A stretch of DNA of 14,540 nt from an uncultured Polaribacter sp. (GTDB lineage Bacteria; Bacteroidota; Bacteroidia; Flavobacteriales; Flavobacteriaceae). Shown here in pieces: positions 1 through 8,241 of this stretch (positions are counted from its first letter, which is position 1; the number at the start of each line of letters is the position of its first letter). The stretch is from NCBI GenBank assembly GCA_937936695.1, contig CALHCK010000183.1, forward strand, positions 1 to 14,540, given 5' to 3'. The translations under genes and the position numbers were made by a program. The notes under the pieces are model-generated. The model saw nothing but the letters and a program-made list of their open reading frames with translations. It did not search any database and had not been told where the DNA came from.

Positions 1-380
1 AGTAATAAAGAATCAGGAGCTTTATTATCTGAACTAAAAGGAGTTTCTGAGCTTTCAGATTTACAAAAGGATAAATTAAGTTTAGAAGTAAGAGGGCTTT
101 TTGCGCATAAATGTTATCAATGTCACAGTGAAAATAAGCAAAAAGGAAATCTTGTTTTAGATAACAAAGAAGGAGTTTTTAAAGGAGGTAAAACAGGTTT
201 AGCTGTTGTACCAGGAAACCCTGAAGAAAGTGAAATTTACAAGCGAATAATTCTGCCAGCTAATAATAAAAAAGTAATGCCAACCAAAGGAAAATTACTC
301 ACAGCTGATGAGGTTGCTTTGGTAAAATTATGGATAAAAGAAGGAGCACATTGGTCTGACGCAGAAGTAAAAGTTTTTCC
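1..380. repeat. Near-identical segment, copy A (partner 4381-4760)
   Basis: Line-by-line comparison with 4381-4760 shows 7 mismatches and no gaps over 380 bases (about 98% identity). Five are synonymous and two change a residue (V/I and N/S). At base 381 identity collapses: about half of the next ten bases differ, and differences then occur in every line to the gene end. The left limit is outside the window. The segment covers the cytochrome c domain with its CYQCH and VMPTKG motifs. Confidence 0.95.
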
Positions 381-2373
381 AGAGGCTCCGTTGGCTTTGG
401 TACAACCAGAACTTCCTGAGTCATCCGAAGAAAACCATCCTTTAGATAAATTAATTACTGTTTATTTTGATGAAAATGATATTGATTGGCAAGATACCGT
501 TGATGATAGAATTTATATAAGACGTGTGTATATGGATATTATTGGTTTACTACCAGAAATGGATGTAGTAACTAATTTTATTAATGATAAAAATAAAAAC
601 AAACGAGAAATTTTAGTAGATAAATTATTGAATGATACTAAAAATTATACGCAGCATTGGCTTACTTTTTGGAATGATTTATTAAGAAACGATCATAGTA
701 GTGCGGGTGGTAAAAGGCCTATTACTAATTGGTTGTACAAGTCTTTAATGGCTAATAAATCTTATGATGATATTGTAAGAGAATTGGTAAACCCAGTGAA
801 AGGGTCTGGTGGTTTTATAAGAGGTGTTCAGTGGAGAGGAGTTGTAAATGCTAGTCAAAGAAAAGAAATGCAAGCAGCTCAAAACATAGGGCAGTCTTTA
901 ATGGGGGTAAATGTAAAATGTGCTTCGTGTCATAATAGCTTTATTAGTAACTTAACATTAGACCAAGCGTATGGTTTTGCTACTGTTTTTTCTAATTCGG
1001 TATTAGAGTTAAATAGGTGCGATAAACCTATTGGAAAAATGGCAAAAGCAAACTTTTTATATCCAGAACTAGGAAGTGTAGAAGGTAAAACCGTAAAAGA
1101 GCGTTTGTTAAAGTTGTCTAAAGTTATGGTACAAAGAGAAAACGGTAGGCTATATCGTACTTTAGCTAATAGATTTTGGAGTAAATTAATGGGGCGTGGT
1201 ATTGTTATGCCTTTAGATGAAATGGATAATACACCTTGGGATGCTAAGGTTTTAGATTGGTTAGCAGCAGATTTTGTAGATAATGGATCGGACTTAAAGC
1301 ATTTAATAAAACGTATTGTTACTTCTAAAGTATATCAACAACCGATGATTAACTATGATGAGGCAGCAGAAATTAAAGAAAATTATATTTTTAAAGGACC
1401 TATATCAAGACGTTTAAGTGCAGAACAGTTTTCAGATGCTGTTAGTCAGATTGTAGCGCCTATGTATCCTGCTGTAGCATTTAATCCTAGTGGAGAAAAT
1501 ATTAAAGCCAAACGTATATGGCACAAAGAAATTAAATTTGATAGGGTAGTACTTCCAGAACCAGGAGAAAGATATTTTAGAAAGTCATTTAACTTATCTT
1601 CAAAAGACATAGAAAGCGCAAAAGTTTTAATTTCTGTGGATTACTCCTACCAGTTTTTTATAAACGGACAAAAAGTGTTAGAAAATAACAATTGGAAAGA
1701 AGTTGGTAAATTAGATGTAAGTACTTATTTGGTTGATGGAAAAAATACCATTGCAATTAAAGGGGTAAATGATGGTACTATTGCAAATCCGGCAGGTATT
1801 TTATTTGCTTTAAAAATAAAATTAATTTCGGGAGAGGAATTGCAAATCAACTCAGACACTACATGGAAAAGTGTAGATGTAATTCCTGAATCAACATGGA
1901 CAGCAATTGACTTTAACGATGCTAATTGGTTAGAAGTAAGAGATTATGGAACACGTAATTTTAATAATTGGGGTAAACTGCTCAATTTTACATTTAAAGA
2001 TCAGGAAGAAAAATTTGCACGTGCTAGTCTGGTAAAACAGCATCCGTTTATGAAAGCATTGGGGCGTCCTAGTAGAGAAATTGTAACTACCTCTAGAGAA
2101 GAACAAGCAACATTATTACAAGCTTTAGAGTTAACAAACGGAGCGTTTTTTAATGGTGTTTTAGAAGAAGGCGCTGCAGTCTGGTTAAAAGATTATGCAA
2201 ATGATACCAGTAAAATGGTTAATGATTTATATTTAAAAGCATTAGGTAGGCATCCATCAAAAGAAGAAAAAGAAGTAATGCTTGATGTTTTAGGAGAATC
2301 TCCAGAAAAAGAACAATTGCAAGATATATTTTGGGCTGTTTTAATGTCTCCAGAATTTCAATTTATTGATTAA
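1..2373 (+). CDS. Planctomycete-type cytochrome c protein (PSCyt1-DUF1549-DUF1553), copy A, 5' truncated by window edge
   Basis: The reading frame is open from base 1 and the visible 790 residues align end to end with residues 155-945 of the complete paralogue at 3919, so the true start lies upstream. The ATG at 277 is an internal Met, probably the axial haem ligand in VMPTKG. Visible domains in order: a cytochrome c domain with CYQCH at visible residues 38-42, DUF1549 with a second haem motif CASCH (visible ~310), then DUF1553 ending in SPEFQFID. A beta-sandwich resembling a carbohydrate-binding or galactose-binding-like fold (visible ~520-655) interrupts DUF1553. By analogy with the paralogue it is probably anchored in the inner membrane with the haems in the periplasm. 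The family is common in Planctomycetes and is usually paired with DUF1501, as here; its reaction is unknown. Family assignment is firm; any redox role is inferred from the haem motifs. Confidence 0.9.
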   Translation, partial: SNKESGALLSELKGVSELSDLQKDKLSLEVRGLFAHKCYQCHSENKQKGNLVLDNKEGVFKGGKTGLAVVPGNPEESEIYKRIILPANNKKVMPTKGKLLTADEVALVKLWIKEGAHWSDAEVKVFPEAPLALVQPELPESSEENHPLDKLITVYFDENDIDWQDTVDDRIYIRRVYMDIIGLLPEMDVVTNFINDKNKNKREILVDKLLNDTKNYTQHWLTFWNDLLRNDHSSAGGKRPITNWLYKSLMANKSYDDIVRELVNPVKGSGGFIRGVQWRGVVNASQRKEMQAAQNIGQSLMGVNVKCASCHNSFISNLTLDQAYGFATVFSNSVLELNRCDKPIGKMAKANFLYPELGSVEGKTVKERLLKLSKVMVQRENGRLYRTLANRFWSKLMGRGIVMPLDEMDNTPWDAKVLDWLAADFVDNGSDLKHLIKRIVTSKVYQQPMINYDEAAEIKENYIFKGPISRRLSAEQFSDAVSQIVAPMYPAVAFNPSGENIKAKRIWHKEIKFDRVVLPEPGERYFRKSFNLSSKDIESAKVLISVDYSYQFFINGQKVLENNNWKEVGKLDVSTYLVDGKNTIAIKGVNDGTIANPAGILFALKIKLISGEELQINSDTTWKSVDVIPESTWTAIDFNDANWLEVRDYGTRNFNNWGKLLNFTFKDQEEKFARASLVKQHPFMKALGRPSREIVTTSREEQATLLQALELTNGAFFNGVLEEGAAVWLKDYANDTSKMVNDLYLKALGRHPSKEEKEVMLDVLGESPEKEQLQDIFWAVLMSPEFQFID

Positions 2374-2409
2374 TTCTAAAGTTACTAACACGCTTTAAAA
2401 ACAAAGAAA

Positions 2410-3873
2410 ATGGAAAAACAAAACTCACGTAGAGAATTTTTAAAAAAGATGACTGCTGCAAGTATTGCGGCCTCTACAACTACTATTTCTATGTCAAGTT
2501 TTTTAAGTTCTTGTTCGCCAGAAGTACAAAAAAGAGCTGCTACTGCAGATAGTGTTATTTTGTTATGGATGGCAGGAGGAATGGCGCATACAGAAACTTT
2601 TGACCCTAAAGCTTACGTTCCTTATGAAAAAGGTGTAGAGAGTAAACGTATTTTAAGTACCTTTCCTAAAATACCAACAGTAGTAGATGGTTTAGAGTTT
2701 TCTGAAGGATTAGAAGGTATTGGTAGTGTTATGGATAAAGGAGCTATAATTCGTTCTTATAAGTCGGCAGATTTAGGGCATATTTTACATACCAGACATC
2801 AATATCATTGGCATACTTGTTATGAGCCACCACAGTCTGTACAGGCACCACATATAGGTGCATGGATAGCCAAAGAACTAGGGCCAGTAAATCCTGTGAT
2901 TCCGCCTTTTATTTCAATAGGACAGCGTTTTACGATGGGAGAGGCGGAGGAATTAAAAGCTTTTCATTCTGCAGGTTTTTTGGGTACAGAATATGGCCCG
3001 TTTTTAATTCCAGATCCATCAAGTGGTTTAGACAGTGTCCGTCCACCCAAAGGAATGTCTTTAAAAAGATTTGAATCGCGTTATAAACTTTATAAAGAGT
3101 TGGTAAATAAAAGCGAAATCATGGAAAAAGGGAGCAATTATCAGCGAGAATCTTTGATGAGATCTATGGAGCAATCGTACCGCTTGTTAAATTCTCCAGA
3201 AGCTAAAGTGTTCGATTTGTCTCAAGAACCAAAAGAAGTTTATGATACTTATAATACGGGTCGTTTTGGTTTAGGGTGCTTATTAGCAAAACGATTGGCA
3301 ATGAATGGTGGAAGGTTTATTAGTGTGTCTACAGAATATGAACCATTTTTAGGTTGGGATACCCATGAGAATGGACATATTAGGGCTAAAGATATGAAAG
3401 CTTTAATAGATAGACCTATTTCTCAGTTAATTAAAGATTTAGACGAAACAGGGCACTTAGATAAAACGCTAATTATACTAGCAAGTGAGTTTAGTAGGGA
3501 TGCTATTATGGAAGGAAGACCTGGTGAACTTGTTAAAAATCAAGTAAATCAACCAGATGTTATAGAAGATGAAAAACATTACGGTATGCATCGTCATTTT
3601 ACAGATGGTAGCTCAATTTTAATGTGGGGTGGAGGTGTAGAAAAAGGTTTGGTATATGGTAAAACTGCTGATGAAAGACCGTGTTCTTCTATAGAAAAGC
3701 CTGTAGTTATAGATCAAATTCATCAATCTGTTTACCATGCTTTGGGTATAGACTCTCAAACAAATTACGAAATAGAAGGAAGACCATTTTATACCACACC
3801 AGATGGAAAAGGAACACCAATACTAGATTTATTTGGTAAACCGATGAGTGCTTTACAAGAGAAAATAGTGTAG
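2410..3873 (+). CDS. DUF1501 family protein, Tat-type lipoprotein, copy A
   Basis: A 487-residue protein of the DUF1501 family, whose fold belongs to the alkaline phosphatase/sulfatase superfamily. The N-terminus has a twin-arginine motif (SRREFLKKM, residues 6-14), a hydrophobic stretch, and a lipobox-like FLSSC with Cys35, suggesting folded export and lipid anchoring. Family landmarks: GGMAHTETFDPK (56-67), GWDTHENGH (315-323), ASEFSRD (358-364), HYGMHRHF (390-397) and MWGGGVEKGLVYGKT (405-419). The more usual forms, from memory, are GGPSxxDxFDPK, SEFGRTP and GRDHWP, so several presumed active-site positions are altered. It starts 36 bp after the cytochrome stop with an A-rich leader (aacaaagaaa), so it is probably co-transcribed. 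It is very similar to the copy at 6770. Substrate and reaction are unknown; hydrolysis of a phosphate or sulfate ester is only a fold-based guess. Confidence 0.92.
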   Translation: MEKQNSRREFLKKMTAASIAASTTTISMSSFLSSCSPEVQKRAATADSVILLWMAGGMAHTETFDPKAYVPYEKGVESKRILSTFPKIPTVVDGLEFSEGLEGIGSVMDKGAIIRSYKSADLGHILHTRHQYHWHTCYEPPQSVQAPHIGAWIAKELGPVNPVIPPFISIGQRFTMGEAEELKAFHSAGFLGTEYGPFLIPDPSSGLDSVRPPKGMSLKRFESRYKLYKELVNKSEIMEKGSNYQRESLMRSMEQSYRLLNSPEAKVFDLSQEPKEVYDTYNTGRFGLGCLLAKRLAMNGGRFISVSTEYEPFLGWDTHENGHIRAKDMKALIDRPISQLIKDLDETGHLDKTLIILASEFSRDAIMEGRPGELVKNQVNQPDVIEDEKHYGMHRHFTDGSSILMWGGGVEKGLVYGKTADERPCSSIEKPVVIDQIHQSVYHALGIDSQTNYEIEGRPFYTTPDGKGTPILDLFGKPMSALQEKIV

Positions 3874-3918
3874 AGATTATATTGTTTAATTACTCTAAAC
3901 GTTAAAAAAATATATTTT

Positions 3919-6756
3919 ATGGAGAATACAAATTGGATATTGCAATTATTAGGGCGTTTACACCCTTTGTTAGTGCATTTTCCTGTAGGTTTGCTTGTTG
4001 TTGCCTTTGCTTTAGAGTTAATTACAATAAAGAAGAAAAGTACAGGATTACGAGAAGGAATTACTTGGATGGTTTATATCGGAGCAATTTCGGCTACTTT
4101 ATCAGCTCTTTTTGGTTGGTTTTTAAAAACACAAGACGAGTATTCTGGAGATTTGGTTGATAATCATCAGTATACCGGAATAGCTACCGCAGTTTTAGCA
4201 ATTATTACAGCATTACTTTTAAAAAATAGCTTAAAAAAAGCTGTTGTAAACTTAATTGCCTACCGTTTTATGTTAGGTGTAACTTTTGTTTTATTAAGTA
4301 TTGCAGGTCATTTAGGGGCTAATTTAACCCATGGAGAAGATTACTTAACAGAAATATTACCAGGAAAAAAAGAAGTATACAGTAATAAAGAATCAGGAGC
4401 TTTATTATCTGAACTAAAAGGAGTTTCTGAGCTTTCAGATTTACAAAAGGATAAATTAAGTTTAGAAGTAAGAGGACTTTTTGCGCATAAATGTTATCAA
4501 TGTCACAGTGAAAATAAGCAAAAAGGAAATCTTATTTTAGATAGCAAAGAAGGAGTTTTTAAAGGAGGAAAAACAGGTTTAGCTGTTGTACCAGGAAACC
4601 CTGAAGAAAGTGAAATTTACAAGCGAATAATTCTACCAGCTAATAATAAAAAAGTAATGCCAACCAAAGGAAAATTACTCACAGCTGATGAGGTTGCCTT
4701 GGTAAAGTTATGGATAAAAGAAGGAGCACATTGGTCTGACGCAGAAGTAAAAGTTTTTCCGGAAGCAACATTAGCATTAAAGCAGCCAACATTACCAAAA
4801 TCATCTAAAGAAAATCATCCTTTAGATAAATTAATTAATGTCTATTTTGATAAAAATAGTATTAACTGGCAAGATGCGGTAAATGATAGAAAATTTATTA
4901 AACGTGCTTATTTAGATGTTGTTGGATTGTTACCAAAACCAGAAGCTATAGATGCTTTTGTAAATAACAATAATCCTAATAAAAGAGAAGTATTGATAGA
5001 TGAATTGTTAAGTGATTCAGAAAATTATACGCAGCATTGGTTAAGTTTTTGGAATGATTTATTAAGAAATGATTACAGTGGAACAGGTTTTATTACCAGA
5101 GGAAGGTTTCAGATTACAGATTGGTTGTATCATTCTTTAAAAGAAAATAAATCATATGATGCTATGGTGAGCCAATTGATGAATCCTACTAAAAAGTCAG
5201 AAGGATTTATAAAGGGGATTAAATGGAGAGGAGTTGTAAACTCTAGTCAATCAACAGAAATGCAAGCTGCTCAAAATATCGGACAATCTCTAATGGGGGT
5301 AAACGTTAAATGTGCTTCTTGTCATAATAGTTTTGTAAGTAATTTAACACTAGATCAAGCATATGGTTTTGCATCAATTTTTGCAAAAGAACCGTTAGAA
5401 TTAAATAGATGTGATAAACCCATTGGTAAAATAGCAAAGGTTGATTTCTTATATCCAGAATTAGGTAGCGTAGATGGTAAAACTTTACAAGAGCGTTTGT
5501 TAAAGTTGTCTAAGGTGATGGTTAATAAAGAAAACGGACGTTTATATAGAACCATAACCAACCGTATTTGGGAACGATTAATGGGAAGGGGAATTATTGA
5601 GCCTGTTGATGAAATGGATAATACACCTTGGAATGCAGAGGTTTTAGATTGGTTGGCGGCAGATTTTATAGATGCAGATACTGATTTAAAGCATTTAATT
5701 AAACGAATTATGACATCTAAGGCATACCAAATGCCTACTGTAAATTATAAAAAACAAAAAGATCTTAAAAAAGATTACGTGTTTAAAGGGCCTGTGTTAA
5801 GGCGTTTAAGTGCAGAGCAATTTTCTGATGCTATTAGTCAGGTTATATCGCCTGTTTATGTTGCGGTAGCTTATAATCCAAATGAAGATAAAATGCCTGC
5901 GCAACGTATTTGGCATCATCAAAAAGATTTAACAAACACAGTATTGCCACTGCCAGGGAAACGTTATTTCAGAAAAACTTTTGAGCTTAAAAAAGAAAAT
6001 ATAAAACAAGCTTCTGTATTAATTTCTGTAGATGATTCTTACAAATTATATATTAACGGAACTCCTATTGGAACAGGGAGTAATTGGACAGAAGTAGGAA
6101 AGTATGATGTAACAAATGTTTTGGTAAAAGGAGCGAATGTTATTGCTATAGAAGGAAATAATGAAGGTAAAATAGGGAATCCTGCAAGTATTTTATTTGC
6201 TATGAAAGTTGCTTTTGATGGTGGTGAAAATTTTGAATTATTTTCTGACGAAACTTGGAAAAGCACAGATGAAAAACCAAATAATAATTGGGTTGATTTA
6301 AATTTTGAACCAAAAAGATGGAAAAAGGTAAAGAACTATAGAACTAGTAATTGGGCAAAATTATTAGACTTTACTTTTAAAGAACATCAAAAAACTTTTG
6401 CAAGAGCTAGTTTGGTAAAACAACACTCTTTCTTAAAAGCTTTGGGTAGACCAAATAGAGAAATTGTAGTTACAAAAAGAGAAGAACAAGCAACTTTGTT
6501 ACAGGCGTTAGAGTTAACAAACGGAGCATTTTTTAATGGTGTTTTAAAGCAAGGAGCAAAAAAATGGTTAGATGTTTATGGAAATAATACAGAAGTTATA
6601 GTAGATACATTGTTTCAAAAATTATTAGGTAGGCATCCATCATCAGAAGAACAGAAAATATTAATAGGAGCTATAGGTAATCAACCTAATGTAGAGCAAA
6701 TTCAAGATGTTTTTTGGTCAGTTTTAATTTCTCCTGAGTTTCAATTTATAAATTAA
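3919..6756 (+). CDS. Membrane-anchored planctomycete-type cytochrome c protein (DUF2231-PSCyt1-DUF1549-DUF1553), copy B
   Basis: A complete 945-residue protein. The N-terminal DUF2231-like domain begins with LHPLLVHFPVGLL and has four likely membrane helices near residues 14-36, 49-70, 85-103 and 112-132. A cytochrome c domain follows, with CYQCH (192-196) and probable axial Met247 in VMPTKG, ending KLWIKEGAHW. DUF1549 spans about 296-490 and contains a second CxxCH, CASCH (465-469). DUF1553 starts near 535 (ENGRLYRTITNRIWERLMGRG). It is interrupted around 675-810 by a beta-sandwich resembling the sugar-binding domains of glycoside hydrolases (SVDDSYKLYINGT, GKYDVTNVLVKGANVIAIEG), then resumes to SPEFQFIN. 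The layout suggests an inner-membrane anchor passing electrons to or from periplasmic haems. It lies 45 bp after one DUF1501 gene and 13 bp before the other. The 5' haem region is almost identical to copy A. Domain calls are firm; electron transfer is inferred. Confidence 0.93.
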   Translation: MENTNWILQLLGRLHPLLVHFPVGLLVVAFALELITIKKKSTGLREGITWMVYIGAISATLSALFGWFLKTQDEYSGDLVDNHQYTGIATAVLAIITALLLKNSLKKAVVNLIAYRFMLGVTFVLLSIAGHLGANLTHGEDYLTEILPGKKEVYSNKESGALLSELKGVSELSDLQKDKLSLEVRGLFAHKCYQCHSENKQKGNLILDSKEGVFKGGKTGLAVVPGNPEESEIYKRIILPANNKKVMPTKGKLLTADEVALVKLWIKEGAHWSDAEVKVFPEATLALKQPTLPKSSKENHPLDKLINVYFDKNSINWQDAVNDRKFIKRAYLDVVGLLPKPEAIDAFVNNNNPNKREVLIDELLSDSENYTQHWLSFWNDLLRNDYSGTGFITRGRFQITDWLYHSLKENKSYDAMVSQLMNPTKKSEGFIKGIKWRGVVNSSQSTEMQAAQNIGQSLMGVNVKCASCHNSFVSNLTLDQAYGFASIFAKEPLELNRCDKPIGKIAKVDFLYPELGSVDGKTLQERLLKLSKVMVNKENGRLYRTITNRIWERLMGRGIIEPVDEMDNTPWNAEVLDWLAADFIDADTDLKHLIKRIMTSKAYQMPTVNYKKQKDLKKDYVFKGPVLRRLSAEQFSDAISQVISPVYVAVAYNPNEDKMPAQRIWHHQKDLTNTVLPLPGKRYFRKTFELKKENIKQASVLISVDDSYKLYINGTPIGTGSNWTEVGKYDVTNVLVKGANVIAIEGNNEGKIGNPASILFAMKVAFDGGENFELFSDETWKSTDEKPNNNWVDLNFEPKRWKKVKNYRTSNWAKLLDFTFKEHQKTFARASLVKQHSFLKALGRPNREIVVTKREEQATLLQALELTNGAFFNGVLKQGAKKWLDVYGNNTEVIVDTLFQKLLGRHPSSEEQKILIGAIGNQPNVEQIQDVFWSVLISPEFQFIN
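4381..4760. repeat. Near-identical segment, copy B (partner 1-380)
   Basis: This is the second copy of the 380-base segment at the left edge. It begins at codon 155 of the complete cytochrome gene and ends within the codons for KVFPEA, just after the cytochrome c domain. Only 7 of 380 positions differ, whereas the rest of the two genes differs throughout. The real repeat probably extends further left, into the part of copy A outside the window. Confidence 0.95.
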
Positions 6757-6769
6757 TAACATTAGAGTT

Positions 6770-8230
6770 ATGACGAATAAAAATAGTAAAATAAATTCTA
6801 GAAGAGAATTTATAAAAAAAATGACTGCGGCAAGTATTGCAGCTTCTGCAACTACTATTCCTGTAGCAAGTTTTTTAAGTTCGTGTACACCAGAAGTTCA
6901 AAAAATGGCAGCTTCTGCAGATAGTGTTATTTTATTATGGATGGCAGGTGGAATGGCGCATACCGAAACTTTTGATCCTAAAAAATATGCACCTTTTGAA
7001 AAAGGATTAGAAACAAATAGTGTATTAAGTACATTTCCAAAACACCCAACAGCGGTAGATGGTTTAGAATTTTCTGAAGGTTTACAATCTATTGGAAATG
7101 TAATGGATAAAGGAGCGATTATTAGATCTTATAAAGCAGCAGATTTAGGTTTTATATTACATACCAGACATCAATTTCATTGGCACACTTGTTATGAACC
7201 ACCACAATCGGTACAAGCGCCTCATATTGGAGCTTGGATAGCAAAAGAACTAGGACCTGCAAATCCTGTAATACCACCATTTATTTCTATTGGCCAACGC
7301 TTTACAATGGGAGAGGCGGAAGAATTAAAGGCTTTTCATACAGCAGGTTTTTTAGGTAGTGAATATGGTCCTTTTTTAATTCCAGATCCATCCGAAGGTT
7401 TAGATAGTGTTCGTCCTCCAGAAGGAATGTCTTTAAAGCGTTTTGAAGCACGTTATAAATTATATAAAGAGCTATCTAATAAGAGTGAAGTAATGGAGCA
7501 AGCAAGCGATTATCAAAGAGAATCGTTAATGCGTTCTATGGAGCAGTCGTATCGACTTTTAAATTCTCCAGAGGCTAAGGTTTTTGATTTGTCTCAAGAG
7601 CCTAAAGAAGTGTACGATACGTACAATACAGGACGTTTTGGATTAGGTTGTTTGTTAGCAAAACGTTTGGCGCAAAATGGAGGGAGATTTATTTCTGTTT
7701 CTACAGAGTATGAACCGTTTTTAGGATGGGATACGCATGCAAATGGTCATACCAGAGTAAAACAAATGAAACAACTTATAGATAGACCAGTAGCACAATT
7801 AATAAAAGATTTAGATGAATCTGGACATTTAGATAGAACTTTAGTAATTTTAGCAAGTGAGTTTAGTAGAGATGCTATTATGGAGGGTAGACCAGGTGAA
7901 GAAGTGAGAGATCAAGCGAGAAGACAACCAGATAAAATTGAGCATATTAGACATTATGGAATGCATCGTCATTTTACAGATGGAGGTTCTATTTTAATGT
8001 GGGGTGGCGGTGTTAAAAAAGGATTGGTTTATGGTAAAACTGCAGATGAAAGACCTTGTGTTTCTATTGAAAAACCTGTGGTTATAGATCAAGTACATCA
8101 ATCTATATATCATGCATTAGGAATTGATTCACAAACTCACTATGAAGTGGAAAGTAGACCTTTTTATACCACTCCAGATGGTAAAGGAAAACCAATATTA
8201 GATCTATTTGGAAAAGAAATGAAAGCTTAA
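6770..8230 (+). CDS. DUF1501 family protein, Tat-type lipoprotein, copy B
   Basis: A 486-residue paralogue of the protein at 2410; by eye well over 80% of residues match along the whole length. It has the twin-arginine motif SRREFIKKM (residues 10-18) and a lipobox-like FLSSC ending at Cys39. The same family landmarks are present: GGMAHTETFDPK, GWDTHANGH, ASEFSRD, HYGMHRHF and MWGGGVKKG. The clearest differences are the first nine residues, the stretch corresponding to GELVKNQVNQPD (here GEEVRDQARRQPD, one residue longer), and a shorter C-terminus. The gap to the preceding cytochrome is 13 bp, so the pair is almost certainly co-transcribed. Conservation of every landmark in both copies suggests both are functional. 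The reaction is unknown; the alkaline phosphatase-like fold is family knowledge. Confidence 0.92.
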   Translation: MTNKNSKINSRREFIKKMTAASIAASATTIPVASFLSSCTPEVQKMAASADSVILLWMAGGMAHTETFDPKKYAPFEKGLETNSVLSTFPKHPTAVDGLEFSEGLQSIGNVMDKGAIIRSYKAADLGFILHTRHQFHWHTCYEPPQSVQAPHIGAWIAKELGPANPVIPPFISIGQRFTMGEAEELKAFHTAGFLGSEYGPFLIPDPSEGLDSVRPPEGMSLKRFEARYKLYKELSNKSEVMEQASDYQRESLMRSMEQSYRLLNSPEAKVFDLSQEPKEVYDTYNTGRFGLGCLLAKRLAQNGGRFISVSTEYEPFLGWDTHANGHTRVKQMKQLIDRPVAQLIKDLDESGHLDRTLVILASEFSRDAIMEGRPGEEVRDQARRQPDKIEHIRHYGMHRHFTDGGSILMWGGGVKKGLVYGKTADERPCVSIEKPVVIDQVHQSIYHALGIDSQTHYEVESRPFYTTPDGKGKPILDLFGKEMKA

Positions 8231-8241
8231 AAACAAAAACA

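Noticed and set aside
277..2373. ATG at 277 as the start of the first gene
   Set aside because: The frame is open upstream to base 1 and matches the paralogue, including the CYQCH haem site. The Met is internal and is the likely haem ligand.
2862..3074. Short + strand frame inside the first DUF1501 gene
   Set aside because: It overlaps a clearly conserved gene in another frame and has no recognisable protein features.
3933..4160. Short + strand frame inside the start of the complete cytochrome gene
   Set aside because: It is a shadow of the DUF2231 membrane region; the conserved frame is the one starting at 3919.
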